Part shown: in pieces, positions 26,244 to 32,540 of the stretch | How the letters are laid out: each line of letters opens with the position of its first letter | Position numbering within the stretch: the first letter of the stretch is position 1 | Source: Betaproteobacteria bacterium | Lineage (GTDB): Bacteria; Pseudomonadota; Gammaproteobacteria; Burkholderiales; Burkholderiaceae_A | Assembly (NCBI GenBank): GCA_016868255.1 | Contig: VGHN01000014.1 | Span: 1-32,965, forward strand | Direction: 5' to 3' | DNA length: 32,965 nt | Translations under genes and position numbers: made by a program | Notes under the pieces: generated by a model | What the model saw: only the letters and a program-made list of their open reading frames with translations | Told to the model about the DNA's origin: nothing | The model's database searches: none

Positions 26244-27661
26244 AAAATCGACGCCGCTTTCTGTCTGGAGCGGCCATTGCATCGGCAAGCTTGGCGGCAG
26301 CCAGTGTGAATCGTGTTGCCATGGCCACACTTCCCGAGCCAGTCTTCCAAGACAAGCCCGACACCCAACCGCCACTGACACCGAATAACGGCCAGCCCTA
26401 CAACCCCGTGGTGACCCTCAACGGCTGGACACTGCCATGGCGAATGAACAACGGTGTGAAGGAATTTCATCTGGTGGCCGAGCCAGTGGTGCGCGAGATG
26501 GCCCCAGGGTTCAAGGCCCACCTCTGGGGATACAACGGGCAGTCCCCCGGACCCACCATTGAAGTCGTCGAGGGCGACAAGGTGAGAATCTTCGTGACCA
26601 ATCGCCTGCCAGAGCACACCTCGATTCACTGGCATGGTCAGCGTCTCCCCAATGGAATGGATGGCGTCACGGGTCTCAACCAACCAGGTATTCCAGCGGG
26701 CAAGACCTTTGTATATGAGTTCACTGCGCGAAGGCCCGGGACTTTTATGTACCACCCCCATGCCGATGAAATGACCCAGATGGCCATGGGCATGATGGGC
26801 TTCTGGGTCACGCACCCCAAAGGCAGGCATCCGCTCATCGATACCGTCGATCGCGACTTCTGCTTCCTACTCAATGCGTATGACATCGACCCCGGCAGTT
26901 ACACGCCAAAGATAATGACCATGCTGGACTTCAACATCTGGTCTTGGAATAGCCGCGTGTTTCCCGGCATCGACTCACTCAATGTGCGTCTCAACGACAA
27001 GGTGCGTCTGCGGATTGGAAACCTCACCATGACCAATCACCCCATTCATCTGCATGGCCACGAGTTTCTTGTAACGGGCACCGATGGTGGGCCAACACCC
27101 AAGACCACTCGGCGATACGAGGTCACCCAAGATATTGCCGTGGGCCAGATGCGTCAGTTGGAGTTTCTTGCCGATGAAGAAGGCGACTGGGCATTTCACT
27201 GCCACAAGTCTCACCACACGATGAATGCCATGGGCCACGACGTACCCACGCTAATTGGGGTGGACCACACCGGTCTGGCGAGCCGTATTGGCAAGCTCAT
27301 TCCCGACTACATGGTGATGGGTGAGCGCGGTATGGCCGATATGGCAGAGATGGAAATGCCACTGCCGGAAAACACTATTCCAATGATGACTGGCGAGGGG
27401 CCTTATGGCTCGGTCGAGATGGGCGGGATGTTCAGCGTGCTCAAAGTTCGACGCAATCAGAAGCCGGGCGATTACTCCAACCCGGGCTGGTTCAAGCAAC
27501 CGCCGGGCACCCAGGCCTATGAATGGAAGGGGCCACCCCTGGCCGAGCCCAAGCGATCGAGCAGCGGCGGCAAGAGCGCCATGCCCAGAACCTCATCGAC
27601 CGCTGTGGAGGTTCAGGTGCGCAAGCCCGGAAAGTCATCGGGCAATGCCCATCAACACTGA
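26234..27661 (+). CDS. Multicopper oxidase, Tat-exported (copper oxidase family)
   Basis: A 475-residue laccase-like oxidase that probably oxidises Cu(I) or other metals in the periplasm. A Tat signal (NRRRFLSGAAIASASLAAAS) leads the protein. Copper-site motifs are complete: HWHGQRLPNGMDG, MYHPHADEM, NHPIHLHGHEF and HCHKSHHTMNAM, the last matching HCHxxxHxxxxM for type 1 and trinuclear copper. A Met-rich stretch (MVMGERGMADMAEMEMPLPENTIPMM) may bind Cu(I). The C-terminal tail past residue 440 is basic and Ser-rich. It is cotranscribed with the TolC-like gene and the cupredoxin. Confidence 0.94.
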   Translation: MEIKNRRRFLSGAAIASASLAAASVNRVAMATLPEPVFQDKPDTQPPLTPNNGQPYNPVVTLNGWTLPWRMNNGVKEFHLVAEPVVREMAPGFKAHLWGYNGQSPGPTIEVVEGDKVRIFVTNRLPEHTSIHWHGQRLPNGMDGVTGLNQPGIPAGKTFVYEFTARRPGTFMYHPHADEMTQMAMGMMGFWVTHPKGRHPLIDTVDRDFCFLLNAYDIDPGSYTPKIMTMLDFNIWSWNSRVFPGIDSLNVRLNDKVRLRIGNLTMTNHPIHLHGHEFLVTGTDGGPTPKTTRRYEVTQDIAVGQMRQLEFLADEEGDWAFHCHKSHHTMNAMGHDVPTLIGVDHTGLASRIGKLIPDYMVMGERGMADMAEMEMPLPENTIPMMTGEGPYGSVEMGGMFSVLKVRRNQKPGDYSNPGWFKQPPGTQAYEWKGPPLAEPKRSSSGGKSAMPRTSSTAVEVQVRKPGKSSGNAHQH

Positions 27662-27733
27662 TTCATTGCCGTTCATCCAATTACGGTTCATTCAATTCAA
27701 GCGGAGCCAATCAAACCTTCTAGGAGAAATGAA

Positions 27734-28294
27734 ATGAAAACGACACCATCCAAGCCCCTGAGCCACACTGCCCTGTCACTTGCGGTGCTTGTCGGGTTTG
27801 CCGCAAGCGGTGCCGCTCACGCCCATGGTCCATCGGGCCATATGCAGCCTGGTCAAGGCATGCATCACGGCACCGGCCTCGGATCGGGCCATGGCCACTC
27901 AAGCGCCACCAAAGAACAAACCGCCTGGGGAATCGCTGGAGATCCCAAGCAAGTGACCCGAACCATAAAGGTAGAAATGAACGACAAGATGCGATTCGTG
28001 CCCGACCTGATCACCGTGAAGAAGGGTGAGACCATTCGCTTTGAGGTCCGCAATGCGGGCAAGGTTTTGCACGAGATGGTGATCGGCACACGCCAAGAGC
28101 TCGATGCCCATGCGGAGATGATGAAGAAGCACCCCAACATGGAGCACGACGAGGCCTATATGGCCCATGTGGATGCCGGCAAGAAGGCCGATATTGTTTG
28201 GCTCTTTAACCGACAGGGAGACTTCGAGTTCGCATGCCTCATTCCGGGCCATTACGAGGCCGGCATGCGCGGAAAGATCAAGGTGACGCTGTGA
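27734..28294 (+). CDS. Cupredoxin, plastocyanin-like, periplasmic
   Basis: A 186-residue secreted blue-copper-type protein. The signal peptide ends in GAAHAHG, followed by a Met/His-rich linker (GHMQPGQGMHHGTGLGSGHGHS). The cupredoxin fold shows KVEMNDKMRFVPDLITVKKGETIRFEVRNAG, a His ligand in VLHEMVIG, and the Cys-His-Met ligand set in FACLIPGHYEAGM. It likely carries copper or electrons beside the multicopper oxidase. A strong AGGAG precedes the ATG. The stop overlaps the CusF-like gene start as GTGA. Confidence 0.93.
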   Translation: MKTTPSKPLSHTALSLAVLVGFAASGAAHAHGPSGHMQPGQGMHHGTGLGSGHGHSSATKEQTAWGIAGDPKQVTRTIKVEMNDKMRFVPDLITVKKGETIRFEVRNAGKVLHEMVIGTRQELDAHAEMMKKHPNMEHDEAYMAHVDAGKKADIVWLFNRQGDFEFACLIPGHYEAGMRGKIKVTL

Positions 28295-28566
28295 GAGGGC
28301 TATTCTTGGCAGCTGCTTTATTTATAGGGCTCATCGCCAACGCCCACGCGGAGTGGGTGGGTGGCGAGGTCCGTCGAGTTGATGCAGCAAATTCGAAACT
28401 CACCATTAAGCACGAAGAAATTAAGTCCCTGGACATGCCGCCCATGACCATGGTCTTCTACGTGAAAGATTCAAACCTGTTGAGCGGATTAAACCCGCAA
28501 GACAAAATCGAGTTTCAGGCAATCAGCGAGGGCACCAAGTACTTTATAACAGCAGTCAGGCGTTAG
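28291..28566 (+). CDS. CusF-like periplasmic copper-binding protein
   Basis: A 91-residue protein starting at GTG 28291, overlapping the cupredoxin stop (GTGA). A signal peptide (LFLAAALFIGLIANAHA) precedes an OB-fold like CusF: GGEVRRVDAANSKLTIKHEEIKSLDMPPMTMVFYVKD. The His and the two Met of MTM match CusF Cu(I) ligands, but the Trp that stacks on copper in CusF is Met here (SLDMPPMTM), as in other members of this branch. It would bind Cu(I) or Ag(I) and pass it to an efflux partner. The open frame extends to 28234 but lies inside the cupredoxin gene. Confidence 0.9.
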   Translation: MRGLFLAAALFIGLIANAHAEWVGGEVRRVDAANSKLTIKHEEIKSLDMPPMTMVFYVKDSNLLSGLNPQDKIEFQAISEGTKYFITAVRR

Positions 28567-28656
28567 GAAGCCTTCAACCCCAAGGAACCGCCAAGGGCTG
28601 AAACGGCGTTGGAGAATCAAAGTAGTATTCAACAACTACGTCAAGTCGAGGTGGTC

Positions 28657-29502
28657 ATGCTTAATATCGAGTCCTTGCTCTCTGGCTTGGAAGCAGAGGG
28701 ACTTGTCTCTGAGCCCTTCCAAATCAAAAGCGACGATGCCTGGGGAGAGGATGATCGCGCCCTCATCATTATCCACGGCACCGCACTGCTACGAGACACG
28801 AGCGTGTTCTCAGCCGATGTTCACTCTACACAGACATTCGAAGATGGAGACACGATCGGGTTTGCCGAGACGATCAGCAAGCGCCCCTGGCGATCGACTT
28901 TTACTTTTAGAGACTCCATCGAAGTTATTCCTGTCGATGGAGTCGCACTTCGCCAGGCCGTCAATCGCGCGGGCTTTCTGGCCCGCGAGATAATCCGCAA
29001 CGGCATCCAGCGAGTTTTTCGCACCGAGAAGAAGCCCAATGCCAACTTTGAAGAGCAGTTCATGCAGGCCTTCCGGGACCACTACAGCAAACGCAACTAC
29101 CCCAAAGGTGAGCTTGTTTACTCGCCCGGTCACCTCGCCGATCGCTTCTACTTCATTCAGAGAGGCTCGGTGTCTCTCTACACAGAGAATAACGCCGAGA
29201 TTGCAGAACTTGGAGAGACAGACTTTTTCGGGGAGAGAAGTCTAATCAAGGGTGTGCCTCGCGCGTCATACGCCTGCACAGAGGAGGACTGCACCCTGCT
29301 TGTGCTCGAGGCCGACCAGGTTCGAGCGGAGATCGTCGACGAGACCCTTCTCGTTCAACTCTCTATTCTTGCCGTTCTTAAGCGCATGCACCTAATGAAT
29401 CAGTTGCGTTTCTCGCATATTTTTCGCGATCCCAGCGAGAGAAGCGACGCCGACCCAGACGAACCCCCGGACGAATCATCGCAAGACCAACACGAGCGTT
29501 AA
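28657..29502 (+). CDS. Protein with two cyclic-nucleotide-binding-like domains and no DNA-binding domain
   Basis: About 281 residues from ATG 28657, which has GAGGTG 5 nt upstream; TTG at 28609 is possible but unsupported. The second domain (about residues 140-225) has a full cNMP-binding pattern: YSPGHLADRFYFIQRGSVSLY then FFGERSLIKGVPRASYA, with the Glu and Arg of the phosphate-binding cassette (about 190-204). The first domain (about 35-110) is a degenerate version with DGDTIGFAETISKRPWRSTF. There is no helix-turn-helix, so it is not a Crp-like regulator; it may sense cAMP or c-di-GMP and act on a partner. The C-terminus is acidic and probably disordered. Its relation to the upstream copper genes is unclear. 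Confidence 0.8.
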   Translation: MLNIESLLSGLEAEGLVSEPFQIKSDDAWGEDDRALIIIHGTALLRDTSVFSADVHSTQTFEDGDTIGFAETISKRPWRSTFTFRDSIEVIPVDGVALRQAVNRAGFLAREIIRNGIQRVFRTEKKPNANFEEQFMQAFRDHYSKRNYPKGELVYSPGHLADRFYFIQRGSVSLYTENNAEIAELGETDFFGERSLIKGVPRASYACTEEDCTLLVLEADQVRAEIVDETLLVQLSILAVLKRMHLMNQLRFSHIFRDPSERSDADPDEPPDESSQDQHER

Positions 29503-29517
29503 CACAAAGGATTCCCC

Positions 29518-29634
29518 ATGAAACTTGCTAGGCTTCTGCTCATCACACTTCTTGGAGGTGCCTGCTTGGCTGCCTGCGGCGAGAAAGACGAGGAGAAGGC
29601 CTCGCAGAATCGGCCCGCTATCCCTGGCTACTGA
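29518..29634 (+). CDS. 38-residue lipoprotein
   Basis: The frame MKLARLLLITLLGGACLAACGEKDEEKASQ runs to a stop at 29632-29634. It has a textbook lipobox (LAAC, Cys at residue 20) and a short acidic/basic tail ending RPAIPGY. It follows the cNMP-domain gene by 15 nt. The mature part is only 19 residues, so it may be a lipid-anchored peptide like entericidins or LptM, but no family match is claimed. The 3' end overlaps the opposite-strand metallo-hydrolase remnant by 7 bp. Confidence 0.6.
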   Translation: MKLARLLLITLLGGACLAACGEKDEEKASQNRPAIPGY

Positions 29635-29902
29635 TACTTAAAATCGTAGTAATCGCCGGTGTCTCGTTTTGCCTGAGCCAGATCGGTTACCCGGCCATGC
29701 CCGGGCACCACGTGCTTCGAACCCAATGCCACCAAGCGCTTGAAGGCGGCTTGCGCCTTGCGAACATTCGACTGGGGAAGAACTCCCAGAATGCGATCGA
29801 CATAAACAAGGTCGCCAGTAAAAGTGAGAGCCACATCTGGCAGGTGAGAGCAGACGCTGCCACCAACAACCCGAGGCCAAATTGCTTGAAGACCTGAAAC
29901 AT
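29628..29902 (-). pseudogene. Metallo-beta-lactamase-fold gene with its middle deleted
   Basis: The end, in one frame, is the C-terminal part of an MBL hydrolase: LTFTGDLVYVDRILGVLPQSN and KHVVPGHGRVTDLAQAKRDTGDYYDF, with the distal zinc His in PGHG. In another frame, a start ATG at 29902 with a GAGAGGTG ribosome-binding site opens a signal-peptide-like sequence (MFQVFKQFGLGLLVAASALT). The two frames meet near 29845. The HxHxDH zinc motif, and roughly 200 residues expected between them, are absent. A deletion plus frameshift is inferred; the parent was a secreted hydrolase. Confidence 0.7.
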
Positions 29903-29990
29903 CGACACCTCTCTCATCAACACGTTCGATCTGGCCTTGAGCCAGCAAGTGTACCTCTGTGTCCCAGACCGCGATGGCCCCGCCCCGGCG

Positions 29991-30110
29991 CTAGCGGTTG
30001 CGCTTAACCCACTGCCGCAAGACCTCATTCATGCGGGTCTGCCAGCCAGAGCCGCTGGGTTTGTCCATCCTGTCGATAGTGCTCTCGCGAGCGAAATGGG
30101 AATACTCGCC
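29991..30110 (-). pseudogene. Remnant of a BrnA-like antitoxin
   Basis: A minus-strand frame that ends at 29991 reads IDRMDKPSGSGWQTRMNEVL then RQWVKRNR. The GWQTRxNxxLR pattern is characteristic of BrnA antitoxin C-terminal helices. There is no good start and no BrnT toxin; the region upstream on this strand is occupied by an intact RelB-like gene on the other strand. The likely story is a decayed brnTA pair. Confidence 0.45.
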
Positions 30111-30213
30111 GAGGACAACGCTGAGAACCCCGACTGAGAGAGACGGACACCAGATGGTTAATGTAAATCAATTGACGTACAATTTCTTGGACGCAATTCT
30201 TAGGGCAAACAAA

Positions 30214-30519
30214 ATGGCTGCCAACAACGCTCTTGTCCAAACACGCATCAGCCCAGACATTCGAGACAAAGCCGCTGCGGTGCTCGAGGGGCTCGGCCTG
30301 ACCGTCTCCGATGTCATGCGAATACTGCTCACTCGGATTGCCAATGAGGGAAACGTTCCGATAGAACTCACCCTCAAGCCGGCCGATTACGACGCCTGGT
30401 TTCGATCAAAGGTGCTTGAGGCCGTGAGAGACACTCAACCGCCTGTTTCACACCAGCAGGTTGAGGAGATGTTCTCCAAGAAGCGTTCCGGTGTCTCGAA
30501 GGCCCTTAACCGACGGTGA
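30214..30519 (+). CDS. RelB/DinJ-type antitoxin
   Basis: About 101 residues: MAANNALVQTRISPDIRDKAAAVLEGLGLTVSDVMRILLTRIANEGNVPIEL is typical of RelB/DinJ ribbon-helix-helix antitoxins, with an extended C-terminal toxin-binding tail. ATG 30214 has AGGG 9 nt upstream, and a -10-like TACAAT at 30178-30183 lies between it and the upstream in-frame ATG at 30154, so 30214 is preferred. The gene overlaps the toxin gene by 4 nt. Confidence 0.85.
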   Translation: MAANNALVQTRISPDIRDKAAAVLEGLGLTVSDVMRILLTRIANEGNVPIELTLKPADYDAWFRSKVLEAVRDTQPPVSHQQVEEMFSKKRSGVSKALNRR

Positions 30520-30797
30520 GAGTCGTATGGTCACAATACGCTATCGAAGATCGAACAAAGATTTTTGAATACCTCGTCGAGAAGAATCCAGTTGCTGCAG
30601 TTGAATGTGATGCGGAAATTGGACGACAGATTGGTTCGCTAATCGACTTTCCTGAGATTGGAAGGATTGGCCGCGTCAAAGGAACAAAAGAGCTGGTCGT
30701 TAGCGGCACGCCATTCATTGTGGTCTACCTCTTAGACGAGAGAGAAATAAGGGTTTTGCGTATTCTTCATGCGGCACAGATGTGGCCTGGGGACTAG
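30516..30797 (+). CDS. RelE/ParE-family toxin
   Basis: A 93-residue toxin beginning at GTG 30516, overlapping the antitoxin stop as GTGA. RVVWSQYAIEDRTKIFEYLVEKNPVAAVECDAEIGRQIGSL forms the two N-terminal helices; GRIGRVKGTKELVVSGTPFIVVYLLDEREIRVLRILHAAQMWP is the RelE/YafQ-ParE strand core, ending in the conserved His-containing helix. The tail IRVLRILHAAQMWP resembles ParE/RelE plasmid-stability toxins. Catalytic type, ribonuclease or gyrase poison, is not decided by sequence. Confidence 0.87.
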   Translation: MRVVWSQYAIEDRTKIFEYLVEKNPVAAVECDAEIGRQIGSLIDFPEIGRIGRVKGTKELVVSGTPFIVVYLLDEREIRVLRILHAAQMWPGD

Positions 30798-31030
30798 CCT
30801 TGTCTAGGCCCGCGCCTTGTTGGGCATGAGCAGAAAGCCGCGCAATGGGGGCCTGGTCGCTTAAAGTCGCTGAATGAGCCAATCAAACGCAATAGGGTTC
30901 GACAATCCAGCCCCACGCTAACTTGCTGAGGTCAAAATAAATCAGGTTCTGGGAAGCGGGGAATCGAACTTGAGCCCTGTGTCCCTTTTCTTGCAGACCG
31001 GGAGTTTTCCGGAGACATGTTCAACAATGC

Positions 31031-31059
31031 TTGACAAACCGGGCAGTGCAGCCTAAGAT
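31031..31059 (+). promoter_or_regulatory. Sigma-70 promoter of the first MazEF pair
   Basis: TTGACA (31031-31036), a 17-bp spacer and TAAGAT (31054-31059) form a near-consensus promoter 36 bp before the antitoxin ATG. A 7-bp inverted repeat (TTTTTGT at 31059-31065 with ACAAAAA at 31079-31085) may be the autoregulatory site. Confidence 0.7.
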
Positions 31060-31095
31060 TTTTGTATTGAATTTGGCAACAAAAAAGGGCTCACC

Positions 31096-31347
31096 ATGCA
31101 AGTTGTTCTGAGGCGATACGGAAACAGCACCGTGGCCGTGTTGCCGCCTGCCGTGCTCAAGGATCTCGGCCTCGCGGTAGGCCAGACTATGACTCTGGAC
31201 ACTACAGACCGGGGCGAGATTTTATTGGCACCCAAGAAAAAATACGTGTTGGCCGATCTGATTGCCCAATGCGATCCCAAGGCGCCGCCACCGGCTGATC
31301 TGGCACTCTGGGGTGTTGCAAAGCCTGCCGGTCAAGAGGTCTGGTAA
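31096..31347 (+). CDS. mazE: MazE/PemI-type antitoxin
   Basis: An 83-residue AbrB-like antitoxin. VLRRYGNSTVAVLPPAVLKDLGLAVGQTMTLDTTDRGEILLAPKKKY is the swapped-hairpin DNA-binding domain; the C-terminal half is the flexible toxin-binding tail. It overlaps mazF by one base (TAATG). Confidence 0.88.
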   Translation: MQVVLRRYGNSTVAVLPPAVLKDLGLAVGQTMTLDTTDRGEILLAPKKKYVLADLIAQCDPKAPPPADLALWGVAKPAGQEVW

Positions 31348-31688
31348 TGCCCGTCTTCAACCGAGGTGATGTCGTTAGCGTTCCCCTGGACTCCGCGATG
31401 AGCCTCGAGCAAAAAGGTACACGGCCCGCGCTGGTTCTGACCTCCAAAGAATTCAACCGCCTTGGAGACGTGCTGGTCGCTCCCATTACGCAAGGCGGTG
31501 ATTTCTCACGCTACGCCGGTTTTGCCGTCAGCCTAACCGGCTCGGGATGCAAGACCCAGGGAGTAGCGCTTGTGAACAAGATCCGTATGCTCGACCTGGC
31601 AGCGCGTAAGGCACGCAAGATCGAGCGCGTTCCTCAAGTGGTTCTGGACGATGCGCTGGGGCGGTTGACGGCATTATTGGAGTCATGA
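31347..31688 (+). CDS. mazF: MazF/PemK-type mRNA interferase toxin
   Basis: A 113-residue endoribonuclease of the MazF/PemK group. The core shows FNRGDVVSVPLD, KGTRPALVLTSKEFNRLGDVLVAPIT, GSGCKTQGVALVNKIRMLDL and a C-terminal helix LDDALGRLTALLES. In the family this cleaves mRNA at short motifs. The stop codon lies inside a self-complementary GTCATGAC repeat (31682-31702). Confidence 0.9.
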   Translation: MPVFNRGDVVSVPLDSAMSLEQKGTRPALVLTSKEFNRLGDVLVAPITQGGDFSRYAGFAVSLTGSGCKTQGVALVNKIRMLDLAARKARKIERVPQVVLDDALGRLTALLES

Positions 31689-31702
31689 CTTCAGGTCATG
31701 AC
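31682..31702. repeat. GTCATGAC stem-loop at the end of mazF
   Basis: Two copies of the self-palindromic octamer GTCATGAC (31682-31689, 31695-31702) separated by TTCAG. It can form an 8-bp stem but no T run follows, so it is a poor terminator. Confidence 0.45.
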
Positions 31703-31830
31703 GACGCGTTGTATCGAATGGTCTCGGCGAACCAAATAGCTGGCTCAAATCCAGTGGCGGCCCTGCAGGGTTCGGGGATTCGAATACTTCCAGGCTCGAT
31801 CCGTCCCTGCGCAGGGCAGGCGACCGGCAA

Positions 31831-31869
31831 TTGCGCGCTCGCACTGTAGTGTCTACAATGTAGACACTA
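31831..31869 (+). promoter_or_regulatory. Promoter and 23-bp operator of the second MazEF pair
   Basis: A perfect 11+1+11 bp palindrome (31847-31869) overlaps a -10 TACAAT (31854-31859), with a -35 TTGCGC at 31831-31836 and 17-bp spacing. The antitoxin ATG follows 17 bp later with TGAGGAG as ribosome-binding site. Confidence 0.85.
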
Positions 31870-31886
31870 TTGAGGAGTCTAAACCC

Positions 31887-32129
31887 ATGGAAACCATCAT
31901 CCGCAAATGGGGCAACAGCCCTGCCCTGCGCCTACCCACTGCAGTCCTGAAAGAGGCCGGGTATCAACTCGAACAAAAGGTGGATCTGGTGGTCTCGCGC
32001 GGCCGGATCATCATCCAACCATCAAAAAAAGTTGAATACGACATTGACGCTCTGGTGAGCGGCATCCATGCCGGCAACACCCATGATGAAGTCAGCTTCG
32101 GTGGACCCGTTGGCAACGAGGCGCTTTGA
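31887..32129 (+). CDS. mazE: MazE/PemI-type antitoxin (second pair)
   Basis: An 80-residue AbrB-like antitoxin: METIIRKWGNSPALRLPTAVLKEAGYQLEQKVDLVVSRGRIIIQPSKK forms the swapped-hairpin domain, with the typical IRKWGNS motif and RLP. The C-terminal tail binds the toxin. The gene should repress itself through the 23-bp palindrome overlapping its -10. It overlaps the toxin gene by one base (TGATG). Confidence 0.92.
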   Translation: METIIRKWGNSPALRLPTAVLKEAGYQLEQKVDLVVSRGRIIIQPSKKVEYDIDALVSGIHAGNTHDEVSFGGPVGNEAL

Positions 32130-32473
32130 TGCCACGGCGTACTTATGTCCCCGAGGCCTGCGACGTAGTGTGGCTTAAATTCGATCCACAGGCGGGGCAT
32201 GAACAGGCGGGGCACCGTCCTGCCCTGGTGATCAGTCCGGCCAACTACAACGGTAAAACCGGCTTGATGGTCTGTTGCCCGATGTCCACCAAGATCAAGG
32301 GGCACCCATTTGAAGTGCTCACCGAGGTCGACGGTATCGAGTGCGCGGTCCTGTCCGATCAAGTGAAGTCTCTCGATTGGAAAATCCGACGCGCCAAGAA
32401 AAAGTCCACCGTCAGCACTGAAGTCATGCTGCATGTCAGGGCCAAGATGAAGGCGCTTTTGCAGATTCCATGA
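32129..32473 (+). CDS. mazF: MazF-type mRNA interferase toxin (second pair)
   Basis: A 114-residue toxin of the MazF group. It opens YVPEACDVVWLKFDPQAGHEQAGHRPALVISPANYN, with the substrate-loop GHEQAGHRPALV motif of MazF, then GLMVCCPMSTKIKGHPFEV, AVLSDQVKSLDWKIRRAKK and a C-terminal helix. It is closer to E. coli MazF than the first pair, so the two MazF proteins are from different sub-branches. ATG at 32129 is used rather than TTG 32126 because of the TGATG overlap. Confidence 0.92.
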   Translation: MPRRTYVPEACDVVWLKFDPQAGHEQAGHRPALVISPANYNGKTGLMVCCPMSTKIKGHPFEVLTEVDGIECAVLSDQVKSLDWKIRRAKKKSTVSTEVMLHVRAKMKALLQIP

Positions 32474-32540
32474 TGAAAGCACAAGCCTTTGCGGCCGAAA
32501 GATTAGCGAAGGGACCTTCAACACGCGCTTAGCACGCCAC

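Noticed and set aside
30947-30974. tRNA T-arm-like sequence (reverse strand GTTCGATTCCCCGC)
   Set aside because: The T-loop is present but the 5' half of the T-stem does not pair and no anticodon or D arm could be found; probably chance, or at most an eroded attachment-site fragment.
30798-31030. Non-coding gap between the RelE-like toxin and the first MazEF promoter
   Set aside because: No gene, repeat, terminator or mobile-element end could be supported here.
31741-31830. Short palindromes such as CCCTGCGCAGGG upstream of the second MazEF pair
   Set aside because: No T run or promoter relation; the 23-bp palindrome downstream is the convincing operator.
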